Shown here piece by piece: positions 1 through 13,673 of a DNA stretch of 64,000 nucleotides; positions within the stretch are counted from its first letter, which is position 1; the number at the start of each line of letters is the position of its first letter. The stretch lies in assembly GCF_032922745.1 (NCBI RefSeq), contig NZ_CP136693.1:3658001-3722000 (forward strand), given 5' to 3'. Origin of the DNA: Marinobacter salarius (GTDB lineage: Bacteria; Pseudomonadota; Gammaproteobacteria; Pseudomonadales; Oleiphilaceae). A program made the translations under genes and the position numbers. Below the pieces are notes generated by a model that saw only the letters and a program-made list of their open reading frames with translations, did no database searches and had not been told where the DNA came from.

Positions 1-678
1 TCTCGCGGCTGGGAAGGCAACGAGCTGGTCGTGAACCGGGATATCCTGGTACTGGCCAACCCGGAAATCGCCAACCTGCCAGGATGGGTTATCGGCCTGA
101 TCGCCGCCGGTGGTCTGGCTGCGGCACTGTCAACGGCAGCCGGTCTGTTGCTGGCAATATCGTCAGCGGTCAGTCACGACCTGATCAAAGGCTCGATCAA
201 CCCCAACATCACGGAGAAAGGCGAGCTGCTCGCAGCCCGAATATCGATGGCAGTCGCAATCTGTGTTGCCACCTATCTGGGCGCAAACCCACCGGGCTTC
301 GCGGCACAAGTTGTTGCACTAGCCTTCGGCATCGCAGCAGCGTCCCTGTTCCCGGCGCTGATGATGGGTATTTTCTCCAAGCGGGTTAACAATGTCGGTG
401 CAATCGCCGGTATGCTGACCGGTCTTGGCTTCACCCTGGCGTACATCTTCGTGTACAAGGGCTGGCTGTTCATTCCGGGCACCAACAACCTCGCAGACAC
501 CCCGGAAAACTGGGTACTGGGCATTTCGCCTCTGTCTATCGGTGCAGTTGGTGCTGTCGTCAACTTTGCGGTAGCCTTCATTGTGTCCAACGCAACTGAA
601 GAACCGCCCGTTGAGATTCAGGAACTGGTTGAAAGCGTCCGCTACCCACGTGGTGCGAGTCAGGCTCACGACCACTAA
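1..678 (+). CDS. ActP-type sodium:solute symporter, C-terminal part
   Basis: The reading frame is open from base 1, so the gene starts upstream of the window and only the last 225 residues are visible. They contain several hydrophobic helices, including a Gly/Ala-rich one of the form GLIAAGGLAAALSTAAGLLL, which is typical of the SSS family (acetate/cation symporter ActP and relatives). The tail is acidic, then His-rich (QAHDH). Known members import acetate or other short carboxylates with sodium at the inner membrane. A CrbS/MxtR-like kinase follows one gene downstream, and such kinases control acetate use in Vibrio and Pseudomonas, so acetate or a similar acid is a reasonable substrate. The substrate is inferred. 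A strong terminator follows the stop codon. Confidence 0.85.
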   Translation, partial: SRGWEGNELVVNRDILVLANPEIANLPGWVIGLIAAGGLAAALSTAAGLLLAISSAVSHDLIKGSINPNITEKGELLAARISMAVAICVATYLGANPPGFAAQVVALAFGIAAASLFPALMMGIFSKRVNNVGAIAGMLTGLGFTLAYIFVYKGWLFIPGTNNLADTPENWVLGISPLSIGAVGAVVNFAVAFIVSNATEEPPVEIQELVESVRYPRGASQAHDH

Positions 679-724
679 GCAACGAATCAGCCTAATTCAT
701 TGAATGAATTAGAAGGTTGATGAC

Positions 725-761
725 GAACGGGCTTCCTCTGTGAGGGAGCCCGTTCTTTTTT
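725..761 (+). terminator. Rho-independent terminator after the symporter gene
   Basis: A 14-bp stem (725-738 with 742-755, one G-U pair) closes a 3-nt loop and is followed by a run of six T. It lies between the symporter stop codon and the next start codon. Confidence 0.85.
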
Positions 762-776
762 AAGGAAACCTGTTTT

Positions 777-1283
777 ATGTTCTGGACGTTTGTCGCTACC
801 GTTGTTTGCGGCCTCGGGGCCGCTGGTATTGCGCTTGGTATTCGGGCTGTCACCCGAAATCTCGCTCCGAAATGGATCATCCCGGTATTTGCCGGAGCAG
901 GTATGCTTGGATACCTCATATACACCGAATACACTTGGTTTGACCAGAAGCAGTCCCTGATGCCCGAAGAAGCCGTCATTGTGGACACGGAAAGCAACGG
1001 CATTCTCTGGCGCCCATGGACGTTTTTCTTCCCTTACGTCAACGCCTTTTCGACAGTTGATACCAAGAGCATCAGCGAAACCCCCTCAAATCCGAACGTA
1101 GTGCGATTCACACTGTATCGTTTCGAGCAGAAGATGACCGACGCCGTCTCCCATCGGGTTCATATTCTCAACTGCAGTACCCACGAACTCGTACCATTGG
1201 GTTCGGACGGTGCTCCAAGGCTTGATAACATGAAGGAGCTGGATCCGCAGGACAAACTGCTGAACACCGTTTGCAGCGGATAA
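777..1283 (+). CDS. Small membrane protein of unknown function
   Basis: This 168-residue protein matches no family I recognise. Two hydrophobic segments are visible at about residues 2-24 and 32-50, followed by a soluble domain of about 110 residues with two cysteines (NCST and the penultimate-region C of TVCSG). The pattern suggests a helical hairpin anchor with the C-terminal domain on one side of the inner membrane. An AAGGAA ribosome binding site sits 8 nt before the ATG, and the gene follows a terminator, so it probably has its own promoter or is read together with the kinase gene 52 nt downstream. Its position between an ActP-type transporter and the kinase hints at a role in the same process, but nothing in the protein shows what that is. 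Confidence 0.7.
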   Translation: MFWTFVATVVCGLGAAGIALGIRAVTRNLAPKWIIPVFAGAGMLGYLIYTEYTWFDQKQSLMPEEAVIVDTESNGILWRPWTFFFPYVNAFSTVDTKSISETPSNPNVVRFTLYRFEQKMTDAVSHRVHILNCSTHELVPLGSDGAPRLDNMKELDPQDKLLNTVCSG

Positions 1284-1335
1284 CGATAAACTCAATGAAC
1301 CCCGACAGTCCCGGGTAGAATAAAAAGAGCGAATT

Positions 1336-4300
1336 ATGATTAGTGCCTGGTTGCTGGTTTTAATCTCCATCACCTACATTTCGATTCTTTTTATTATTGC
1401 CTGGGCCGGCGACAAGCATCCTGGTCTCTACCGTCGCCGACTGGCACGTACCCATATCTATGCCCTGTCACTCGCGGTCTACTTCACCTCCTGGACGTTT
1501 TATGGTGCCGTAGGCCGGGCAACTCAGGAGGGGCTGGGCTTTTTACCAATCTATCTCGGCCCATTGCTCGTTTTTGTCTTTGGTGCTCCCCTGTTGCGTC
1601 GTATTATCTTCATCAGCAAACGCAACAACACCACCTCCATCGCTGACTTCATTGCGTCCCGCTACGGCAAATCCCAGTCACTCGCTGCAATGGTGGCAAT
1701 CTTTGCGTTAATCGGCAGCGTTCCCTATATTGCCTTGCAACTCAAAGCCATCTCCATGGGCTTTAGCGTCCTGTCGGACACCGGCGTGGAGCCCAATGAG
1801 CTCAGTACCGCTGCGTGGAACGACTCAGCCTGGTACATCACTCTGGTCCTCGCGGTATTTACGGTCCTGTTCGGCACCCGACACCTCGAATCAACCGAAC
1901 ATCACCGGGGCATGATACAGGCGGTAGCCTTCGAATCATTGATAAAGCTCGTGGCCTTCGTGGCCGTTGGCCTGTTCGTTATCTATGGTCTTTATGGCGG
2001 TTTCGGCGATCTCTGGAGCAACGTCCGCAGCGCAGGACTTGTTGGCACCCTGACCACTGACAGCGTTGAAGCACCGGCTTTTATCACTCAGACGCTGGTG
2101 GCCATGCTCGCAATCATCTGCCTACCCCGACAATTTCATGTGATGGTGGTGGAAAACACCGACCACCGGGATTTTGAAACAGCCCGCTGGGCAATGCCGA
2201 TTTACCTGATTATCGCCAGCGCCTTTGTCCTGCCTATTGCGGCCGCAGGCTTGCTATCCCCGGAAGCCAGTGCATCCGACCCGGATATTCTGATCCTTAA
2301 CCTACCGATCCTCGCTGGCGAGCAATGGCTGGCCATTCTGGCGTTCCTGGGAGGCGGTTCTGCGGCTGCGGCAATGGTCATTGTCTGCTCTGTTGCCATT
2401 GCCACTATGGTGAGCAACGAAATCATCATGCCGGCGTTGTTGAAGTTCTTCCGGCCACGTATGAACAAACGTACCGACCTCAGCTACCTGCTGCTCAGCA
2501 TTCGTCGAGTTGCCATATTCGTGGTTCTGTTCACAGCCTACGGGTTCTACCGCATGGCAGGTGAGGACTACAGTCTGACCGCTTTCGGACTGCTGTCTTT
2601 CGCCGCGGCGGCACAATTCGGCCCAGCGCTGGTCGGTGGCATTCTCTGGCGCAAAGGCAATCACACCGGCGCGGTCTGGGGGCTGGGGCTTGGTTTCCTG
2701 ATGTGGTGCTATACGCTACTGCTTCCTGCCCTGGCATCGACTGGCTGGCTGAGTAATACCTTCATTGAACAGGGACTCTGGGGTATTAACTGGACGCGGC
2801 CGACCGCCCTCTTCGGCTCCGAGTTCGATCAAACCAGTCACGGTATTATCTGGAGCCTGGGAATAAATTCGATTACCTACATCGTACTCTCCATGCTCAC
2901 CCGCCAACGAGTGCGGGAGAAAATTCAGATTGCCTCATTTTTCCATGATCCGCAGCCGAGAGCAGAAACACCTCAACAACAGAGTTGGCAAGGCGAAATC
3001 ATGACCTCAGACCTGCAGGCCATCGCAGACCGGTTCATGGGGGAAGAGCGAGCCGAAGCCATTTTTCGCAATTACGAACGGCGCAACGCCATACGGCTAC
3101 ACCCTCACAGGCCCGCCTCATCACACCTGATGAAGTTCATCGAACGCCAACTGGCGTCGGTTATCGGGGCGTCCACAGCACGTGTGGTGTTGGAATCCAC
3201 ACTTACCGGGCGGGACATGCAGATCGAGGATGTCGTCAGCATCGTCGACGAAGCCTCTCAGGCCATGACCTTCAGCCGAGAGCTACTGCAGTCTGCTATT
3301 GAGAACATCAGCCTGGGCGTTTCTGTAGTCAACCACCAACAACAGCTGGTCGTGTGGAATCACCGCTACCTTGAACAGTTCAGCTACCCCACTGGCTTCG
3401 TTCGCGTTGGCAGGCCGGTGGAAGACCTCATGCGGTACAATCTTACCAGTGCCAATCTCCCGGCCAGACGCATCGACGACATCATTGCTGATCGATGCAC
3501 CAGCATGCGGGAAGGTCGACCCATGTCCTACGAAAGGCAGCGTCCCGATGGCACGGTACTGAGGATTGACGGTAGCCCGATTCCCGGCGGTGGTTATGTG
3601 ACTACTTTCCAGGACATCACCGCCATGCGGCGGACAGAACAGGCACTGAAAGAAACCAACATCTATCTGGAACAGAGAGTCAAAGAACGCACCCAGGAAC
3701 TCCAGGTGATCAACGAGCAGATGCTCAAAGCCAAATCCGTTGCCGAACAAGCCAACCAGAGCAAGACCCGTTTCCTGGCTTCCGCCAGTCACGACCTTCT
3801 ACAACCGCTGAACGCCGCACGCCTGTTTACCTCCGCACTCGCTGGCAAGGCCAGGGACCCTGAAATGACCGAACTGGTGGACCACATTGACAGCTCTCTA
3901 GGCGCCGCTGAAGAAATCATCAGCACCCTATTGGACATCTCAAAGCTGGACGCCGGTGCACTGGAACCGGATATCGGTGTGTTTCCGGTCAACGAGATCA
4001 TGCGGCACCTGGCAACCGACTTCTCTGCCATCGCAAAAGACCAGGGCCTGGATCTTCATGTCGTCCCCAGCAGCGCCTGGGTGCGGTCAGACTCGAAACT
4101 GCTGCGGCGCGTTATCCAAAACTTTCTTTCCAACGCCATTCGTTACACCCCGAGCGGGAAAATTCTACTGGGCTGTCGGCGCCTGAAAGGGTATATCCGC
4201 ATCGAGGTATGGGATACCGGGCCGGGTATTCCAGAAGACCAGCTTACTCACATCTTCGAGGAATTCCGTCGTTTTCAGCAGGGCCGGGACAAAAAAGGCC

Positions 4301-4854
4301 TTGGTCTGGGGCTCGCGATTGTCGACCGCATCTGTGGCATGCTTAATCACCCGGTGAACGTGCAGTCGATTCAGGGACTCGGCAGCGTATTCAGCATCAC
4401 CGTGCCAGTTGCGCCGGCCGAACACAGTGATCAGAACACCACAAAATCTGCACCTGCGTCGCGGCGTGTATCGAGCCTGGGGGGCCTTCACGTCGTCTGT
4501 ATCGACAATGATCCTGCTATCCTTCACGGCATGAGCGCCTTGCTGGACAACTGGCACTGTGACGTGACAACAGCCGAAAGCCTGGAGGATGCTCGGGACA
4601 AGCTGAACGGTACGAAACCGGACATCATATTGGCCGACTACCAATTGGACGAAAACCGGAATGGGCTCGATGCCATGGATTCATTGAGGGACGAGATCAG
4701 CAATGATATACCCGGCATACTCATTACCGGCTATATGGCTCCGGACGTCAGGGAGGATGCAATCAGCAGGGGATACCAGATCCTTTATAAACCGGTAAAG
4801 CCAGCCGCATTACGAGCACTGGTTAACAAGTTGCTGAAACAGAAACGGCCATGA
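1336..4854 (+). CDS. SSS-domain hybrid sensor histidine kinase, CrbS/MxtR-like
   Basis: This 1172-residue protein has a solute:sodium symporter-like membrane domain (about residues 1-520, many helices), a PAS domain (about 650-765), a short coiled coil, a HisKA dimerisation domain with the phospho-acceptor His819 in the motif SASHDLLQPLN, a HATPase domain (N-box NFLSNAIRYT near 930, G1 DTGPGIPE near 960, G2 GLGLGLAIV near 988) and a C-terminal receiver with Asp1101 in ADYQL. This architecture is that of CrbS (Vibrio) and MxtR (Pseudomonas), which govern the acetate switch through a LuxR-type regulator. No CrbR-type DNA-binding partner is visible here; the gene overlaps the next receiver gene by 4 bp (ATGA). 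The fused transporter-like domain may sense a solute rather than move it. Assignment to the CrbS group is by architecture and neighbourhood. Confidence 0.88.
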   Translation: MISAWLLVLISITYISILFIIAWAGDKHPGLYRRRLARTHIYALSLAVYFTSWTFYGAVGRATQEGLGFLPIYLGPLLVFVFGAPLLRRIIFISKRNNTTSIADFIASRYGKSQSLAAMVAIFALIGSVPYIALQLKAISMGFSVLSDTGVEPNELSTAAWNDSAWYITLVLAVFTVLFGTRHLESTEHHRGMIQAVAFESLIKLVAFVAVGLFVIYGLYGGFGDLWSNVRSAGLVGTLTTDSVEAPAFITQTLVAMLAIICLPRQFHVMVVENTDHRDFETARWAMPIYLIIASAFVLPIAAAGLLSPEASASDPDILILNLPILAGEQWLAILAFLGGGSAAAAMVIVCSVAIATMVSNEIIMPALLKFFRPRMNKRTDLSYLLLSIRRVAIFVVLFTAYGFYRMAGEDYSLTAFGLLSFAAAAQFGPALVGGILWRKGNHTGAVWGLGLGFLMWCYTLLLPALASTGWLSNTFIEQGLWGINWTRPTALFGSEFDQTSHGIIWSLGINSITYIVLSMLTRQRVREKIQIASFFHDPQPRAETPQQQSWQGEIMTSDLQAIADRFMGEERAEAIFRNYERRNAIRLHPHRPASSHLMKFIERQLASVIGASTARVVLESTLTGRDMQIEDVVSIVDEASQAMTFSRELLQSAIENISLGVSVVNHQQQLVVWNHRYLEQFSYPTGFVRVGRPVEDLMRYNLTSANLPARRIDDIIADRCTSMREGRPMSYERQRPDGTVLRIDGSPIPGGGYVTTFQDITAMRRTEQALKETNIYLEQRVKERTQELQVINEQMLKAKSVAEQANQSKTRFLASASHDLLQPLNAARLFTSALAGKARDPEMTELVDHIDSSLGAAEEIISTLLDISKLDAGALEPDIGVFPVNEIMRHLATDFSAIAKDQGLDLHVVPSSAWVRSDSKLLRRVIQNFLSNAIRYTPSGKILLGCRRLKGYIRIEVWDTGPGIPEDQLTHIFEEFRRFQQGRDKKGLGLGLAIVDRICGMLNHPVNVQSIQGLGSVFSITVPVAPAEHSDQNTTKSAPASRRVSSLGGLHVVCIDNDPAILHGMSALLDNWHCDVTTAESLEDARDKLNGTKPDIILADYQLDENRNGLDAMDSLRDEISNDIPGILITGYMAPDVREDAISRGYQILYKPVKPAALRALVNKLLKQKRP

Positions 4855-6491
4855 CCAAACCGACTAGCAATGCCATCGGCGCCAGCTTCGGGAAACTCAG
4901 TTACCTGATCGTCGACGACTTTGAGAATTTTCGATTGTCCATGCGGCAAATCTTGCGGAATTGCGGCGCCGACAAGATCGAGTCAGTCGCCAACGCACTC
5001 GCTGCCGTCCAATATTGTGCCTATAACCACGTAGACGTGGTGCTTTGCGACTACAACCTGGGTGAGGGCAAGAACGGCCAGCATATACTCGAGGAGCTCC
5101 GGTACAAGAAACTCCTGAAACGCTCTTCGCTGTTTCTGATGGTGACCGCCGAAACCTCCAAGGAGATGGTGATGGGCGCCCGGGAATACCAACCTGACGG
5201 CTACCTCACCAAGCCTATCAACCGTGCCATGCTTGAAAAGCGACTGGGCAGCCTTATCGCACAACGCAATGCCCTGCTTCCCATCAACCGGGAGATCGAT
5301 CGGGAAAACTTCCCCGAAGCCATTTCTCTCTGCCTGCAGACGCTACCCTCGCAACCCCGCTACAAGACCTGGCTTATGAAAACGCTGGCCGACCTCTATT
5401 ACCAGGTTGGAGACTTCAGCCATGCCCTGAAAATCCATGACGATGTACTGAGCCAGCGCGATTTGTCCTGGGCAAGGCTTGGTCGTGGCAAGATACTGAT
5501 TGCCAACCAGAATTACGAAGACGCGGCGGCAACCCTGAAAGAGTTGGTGTCCGAACATCCAGATTACATGGAAGCGTATGACCTTCTTTCCGAAGCTCTC
5601 GAAAAACAGGGCCGGCCCATTCAGGCTCAGCAAATTCTTGAGACGGCGGCAGAGCACTCCCCCAACGCCCTGCTACGGCACAAGCACCTGGCCATACTGG
5701 CCTCATCCAATCAGGATATACCGACAGCGTGCAACGCCTGGCGACAGACCGTTAGCCTTGGCACCTACTCGGTACACGATAACTCCGAACACTATCTCGC
5801 ATTGGGTCAGTCACTGTCTGACCTCAGTGAAGGAGAGTCGTCGAATGAGGGTGTTACCCATGCGGACGAAGCTCTGGCAATACTCCGGCGCATGGAAAAG
5901 CGGTTTGCCGGGGAGGAGGACGTCAAGCTAAGGAGCCGAATTGTCGAGTCCCGGATTCATGCCGGCCAGGACCGAATAAATGAGGCCCAAAATGCTCTAG
6001 ACAGCATTGCGGACGAACTCGATCCTGAGCTGATGGCCCCCGAAACCTGCCTTGACTACGCCAAGACACTGTTCCGTCTGGGTCGGGAAAACGACGCCAA
6101 GAACCTGCTCAGCGCGCTTGCCATCCGCTGCAGCGACAACTCTCCACTATTGCAGAAAATCGAGAGTTTACTCGATGAGCCCGTGGGCTTCCGACAGAAA
6201 CTACAGGCCCGGTCGCTGAATCGTGACGGTATCAAGGCCTTCGAGGCAGGCAATCTGGATGATGCCGTTGCCACATTCAATCGGGCACTGGATATTGTGC
6301 CCTCCCACGCGGCTCTCAATTTGAACCTGGTACAGGTGTTGATGAAGCAATATCAGGACACAGCAGGTGATCGCGAGCTTTTGAAGCGCTGTGAGAGATG
6401 CCTGGAAAGGCTCGCTGGTCTGCCAGAACAACATCGCCAACACCGACGTCTGATCTCTTTGCGCAAGAAACTGGAAGGAATGATGCCATGA
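4851..6491 (+). CDS. Receiver-TPR response regulator
   Basis: The 546-residue protein starts with a complete receiver domain (acidic pair in LIVDDFENFR, phospho-acceptor Asp67 in CDYNL, conserved Lys in GYLTKP). The rest is made of helical pairs that read as tetratricopeptide repeats, for example around residues 180-290 and 450-520. There is no DNA-binding domain. Output is therefore probably through protein-protein contacts. The start codon overlaps the kinase stop codon, which implies translational coupling and a shared pathway. Receiver-TPR proteins are known in Pseudomonas and related genera, but their partners are mostly uncharacterised. The next gene starts inside this one's stop codon. 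Confidence 0.85.
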   Translation: MTKPTSNAIGASFGKLSYLIVDDFENFRLSMRQILRNCGADKIESVANALAAVQYCAYNHVDVVLCDYNLGEGKNGQHILEELRYKKLLKRSSLFLMVTAETSKEMVMGAREYQPDGYLTKPINRAMLEKRLGSLIAQRNALLPINREIDRENFPEAISLCLQTLPSQPRYKTWLMKTLADLYYQVGDFSHALKIHDDVLSQRDLSWARLGRGKILIANQNYEDAAATLKELVSEHPDYMEAYDLLSEALEKQGRPIQAQQILETAAEHSPNALLRHKHLAILASSNQDIPTACNAWRQTVSLGTYSVHDNSEHYLALGQSLSDLSEGESSNEGVTHADEALAILRRMEKRFAGEEDVKLRSRIVESRIHAGQDRINEAQNALDSIADELDPELMAPETCLDYAKTLFRLGRENDAKNLLSALAIRCSDNSPLLQKIESLLDEPVGFRQKLQARSLNRDGIKAFEAGNLDDAVATFNRALDIVPSHAALNLNLVQVLMKQYQDTAGDRELLKRCERCLERLAGLPEQHRQHRRLISLRKKLEGMMP

Positions 6492-7204
6492 CCACCAATG
6501 ATCATGATGAGTTGACCCACTCCCGGGATGCACAGAGCATCGACTTTTCAATGGTTTTGGCCTCTGCCGTCCACGACATGAAGAATTCCCTGGGCATGTT
6601 GCTGAACTCCCTGGACGAGCTCCGCCAGGAGCAGGCAGACACCATCGGCGACTCTCCGCGTTTCAATACCCTGCAGTATGAAGCCGAACGCATGCACAAC
6701 GATCTGGTGCAGTTGCTGGGCATTTACAGGCTTGGCGAAAACAATCTGTCCGCACACGTCGAGGAACACTTCGTTCCGGACTTCCTCGCCCAGCAAATGG
6801 CCCGTCATACGCCGCTTCTTGAGGGCATGGGTATCAAACTGGCCATTGAATGCGATGAAATCAACGGTTTCTTCGATGAGGACCTGCTGACCGGTGTACT
6901 CAATAACACCATCAACAACGCCATCCGGTACACCAAGAGTATGATCAAGCTGACGGCGACGATGCATGATGGGTTTCTGGTCATTGGCGTCGAAGACAAC
7001 GGCGACGGATACCCGGAAAACATGCAACACAATGGAACTCCCAGCTTCAAATCGCTGAACTTCAACAGTGGAAGCACCAGCCTTGGGCTGTTCTTCGCAT
7101 CATCGGTTGCCCAGCTTCATAGCAATGGTGACCGCCACGGATATATCAAGCTGCACAATGATGGCCACCTGCGCGGTGGCGTATTCGAGATCTGGCTGCC
7201 ATGA
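6488..7204 (+). CDS. Small soluble sensor histidine kinase
   Basis: I place the start at the ATG at 6488, which overlaps the preceding TGA in ATGA; a longer in-frame reading from 6398 lies inside the upstream gene. The 238-residue product has no membrane segment and no separate sensory domain. Its H-box is AVHDMKNSLG (His29), and a HATPase domain follows with an N-box NNTINNAIRYT near residue 139 and a G1 box VEDNGDGYP. Such minimal kinases usually receive input through a partner. The chain of overlapping genes from 1336 to 7204 suggests that it works with the receiver-TPR protein and/or the receiver encoded next. Confidence 0.85.
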   Translation: MTTNDHDELTHSRDAQSIDFSMVLASAVHDMKNSLGMLLNSLDELRQEQADTIGDSPRFNTLQYEAERMHNDLVQLLGIYRLGENNLSAHVEEHFVPDFLAQQMARHTPLLEGMGIKLAIECDEINGFFDEDLLTGVLNNTINNAIRYTKSMIKLTATMHDGFLVIGVEDNGDGYPENMQHNGTPSFKSLNFNSGSTSLGLFFASSVAQLHSNGDRHGYIKLHNDGHLRGGVFEIWLP

Positions 7205-7237
7205 TGGAACACAGCCAATACTTCAGGAAGGGAATCA

Positions 7238-7981
7238 ATGGCTCGAGGTCACGCATTAATCGTCGATGATTCATCGACCGCACGCATCATCCTGGCCCGC
7301 CTACTGGAACGCGCCGACCTGACGACAAAAGGCGTCGCCAGCGCGGAAGAGGGCCTCGCACAGCTACGTGAACAGACATTCGATCTGGTCTTTCTGGATC
7401 ACCTCTTGCCCGGGATGAACGGCTTGGAAGCCCTGGACGTAATCAAGGCAGACTCTGAGTTACGGCACATCCCGGTTTTCATGTATACATCGCAAAGCGC
7501 GGAGCGTTATCGTCAGGATGCCAGGGCCCGTGGTGCCGCTGGTGTGATTGGCAAACAGGTTGATCGTGAACAACTCCTTACCACTATCGAGGCTATCCTG
7601 TCTGATGCCTCCACCTTGCCTAGTCTGTCGCCAATCGAAAACAACACTGGCGAACCCATTGAACAAAGCTACACAAGACGGCTGACAGGACGGCTCGCCA
7701 CCCTGGAGATCGCCTATGAGGAAACCCACGACGAACTCAGGCACCTGCGCAAGACTGTTGCGTTATTGGAGGCTATGCACCAGGAAGGCCTCGATAGGCA
7801 GCGCAACCGGCTTAAGTGGCTGGCGCTCGGCGGTATTGCTGTCCTTTCAGGGATCGTTCTCTTCTTTGGACTGGAGTTGAGAGATCTGTCGATGGTGCTT
7901 GAAAGCCTGAACGAGCAATTGGCCGTTATGCAGGAAATCGTAGGTAGCCTGGTTGAACTCGAGGAAGTGAGCAGGCAATAA
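7238..7981 (+). CDS. Receiver with coiled coil and C-terminal membrane anchor
   Basis: This 247-residue protein carries an intact receiver domain (VDDSSTAR, Asp54 in FLDHLLPG, Lys106 in IGKQV) followed by a linker, a helical region rich in E, L and R likely to form a coiled coil (about 145-188), one transmembrane segment (about 191-212, WLALGGIAVLSGIVLFFG) and a short second coiled coil at the end. No output domain of a known family is present. A receiver tethered to the membrane by its C-terminus is unusual; it may dock onto the kinase or serve as a phosphate sink. The ATG is preceded by AGGAAGGGAA. The gene ends at a bidirectional terminator shared with the rRNA operon. Confidence 0.85.
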   Translation: MARGHALIVDDSSTARIILARLLERADLTTKGVASAEEGLAQLREQTFDLVFLDHLLPGMNGLEALDVIKADSELRHIPVFMYTSQSAERYRQDARARGAAGVIGKQVDREQLLTTIEAILSDASTLPSLSPIENNTGEPIEQSYTRRLTGRLATLEIAYEETHDELRHLRKTVALLEAMHQEGLDRQRNRLKWLALGGIAVLSGIVLFFGLELRDLSMVLESLNEQLAVMQEIVGSLVELEEVSRQ

Positions 7982-8014
7982 AAAACCCCCGTCGGCGAAG
8001 CCGCGGGGGTTTTT
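7981..8014. terminator. Bidirectional terminator between the signalling cluster and the rRNA operon
   Basis: The inverted repeat runs from AAAAACCCCCG to CGGGGGTTTTT around a GAA loop, with one bulged base in the stem. It has a T-run on both strands, so it can stop the receiver gene (+) and the rRNA operon (-). Confidence 0.85.
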
Positions 8015-8024
8015 GGTATTAAGA

Positions 8025-8141
8025 GCCTGACGATGACCTACTCTCACATGGGCAGAAGCCACACTACCATCGGCGCTGGTCTGTTTCACGGCTGAGTTCG
8101 GGATGGGATCAGGTGGTTCCAGACCGCTATGGTCGTCAGGC
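8025..8141 (-). rRNA. rrf: 5S ribosomal RNA
   Basis: Read on the minus strand, the segment begins GCCTGACGACCATAGCGG and contains the hallmark GAACTCAG and GGTAGTGTGG stretches. Its two ends (CCTGACG and CGTCAGG) pair to form helix I. It is the last gene of the rRNA operon, and the terminator follows within about 10 nt. The ends are accurate to a few bases. Confidence 0.95.
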
Positions 8142-8225
8142 AAAACGGTTGATCACTGGGTGGACGAGGTAGAACGATGTGATGTTGATTTCTGTTGAGC
8201 GCGATGGCTCTTGCGTCATCCGCAA

Positions 8226-8245
8226 TTGTCTTGGGTGTTATATAG

Positions 8246-8251
<6 letters not shown>
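8226..8251 (-). other. 3' half of the 23S rRNA processing stem
   Basis: This flank is complementary to 11130-11155 upstream of the 23S gene, apart from one offset base. The two halves pair in the precursor RNA and form the expected RNase III substrate. Confidence 0.7.
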
Positions 8252-11140
<2,889 letters not shown>

Positions 11141-11145
11141 TAACC

Positions 11146-11498
11146 CCAAGACAACTGATCTGTTCCTCACACCCAACAAGAACATCGTACCCACCGAAGT
11201 GAACACAACCTTCTCATTCAGAGATGAGATTCAGAGACAGTCACTCGAAGTCATATACAACCACTTCAACGACAACACCGGATAACGCTTGAAATCGCTA
11301 TCACATTGAATCCATTCCTCTCGGAGATAATGAGAGAAATAAATTCGTGTTCTATCTCGTCCAATTTGTTAAAGAGCAAATCTGACCCAGTGATCAGAAA
11401 GAAGGTCTTCAGTCACAACCCTTAATCGAGTCATAAAACTGAAAAACTTGTTTCTGTACACTGACCGAAGCCAGGCATTCATCGATCTGTCCAGGTAT
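11146..11498 (-). other. Spacer between tRNA-Ala and 23S rRNA
   Basis: About 350 bases without a gene. The stretch contains the 5' half of the 23S processing stem and a boxA element; I see no coding sequence in it. Confidence 0.8.
11361..11380 (-). promoter_or_regulatory. boxA antitermination element upstream of 23S
   Basis: The minus strand reads TTTGCTCTTTAACAAATTGG, an exact match to the TGCTCTTTAACA core of rRNA boxA, the NusB/NusE binding site. Confidence 0.85.
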
Positions 11499-11574
11499 TG
11501 GTGGAGCTGAGCGGGATCGAACCGCTGACCTCCTGCGTGCAAGGCAGGCGCTCTCCCAACTGAGCTACAGCCCC
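11499..11574 (-). tRNA. tRNA-Ala (anticodon TGC)
   Basis: On the minus strand this is a 76-nt tRNA starting GGGGCTGTAGCTCAG, with anticodon loop CTTGCAC, the T-loop GGTTCGATCC and an encoded 3' CCA. It lies in the 16S-23S spacer, downstream of tRNA-Ile, as is usual in gammaproteobacteria. Confidence 0.97.
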
Positions 11575-11844
11575 GTCTGCTTGTCCAGCTTTCGTCACTC
11601 GTCGTTGCAGCATTCGTTCGCTTCAGTCATGACCCATCGAGGGTCACTCCTTCTCTTACTCAAGCTGCGCCTAGATTGACAAAACCTGTCCGGCGCATCC
11701 GCGTTCGTCACTAACTTCGGGTTACCCAACCGGCCCGCCTCAAAACTACAAGGCATGCTCTGAAAATTGGGTTAGCCTAGGCATCGGAAGGTGTAGCGTG
11801 CGAATAGCACGTGAGCCTTTCGATAACGACGGATAACGCAATTT

Positions 11845-11921
<77 letters not shown>

Positions 11922-11963
11922 GAAAGTACGGGCCTGTAAGACCCTTTGCTCTCTTCTTAAGCT

Positions 11964-11982
11964 AACCAAGTAATTCGTGTGG
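11964..11982 (-). other. 3' half of the 16S rRNA processing stem
   Basis: These 19 bases are perfectly complementary to 13655-13673 in the leader. Pairing across the 16S gene would give the RNase III cleavage site of the precursor. Confidence 0.75.
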
Positions 11983-12009
11983 ACTCTGACCGAAGCATTC
12001 GGCTTCGTT

Positions 12010-13549
<1,540 letters not shown>

Positions 13550-13654
13550 AAATCATACAAGAATCCGAAGATTCTCTATTCTTGCTCAAGACAAAACTCA
13601 ATTTCGACGAGTCACTGTCCTGATATTTCGTATCCGAAATACCTCGGCCAGCGC

Positions 13655-13673
13655 CCACACGAATTACTTGGTT
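13655..13673 (-). other. 5' half of the 16S rRNA processing stem
   Basis: This leader segment pairs perfectly over 19 bases with 11964-11982 downstream of 16S. Confidence 0.75.
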
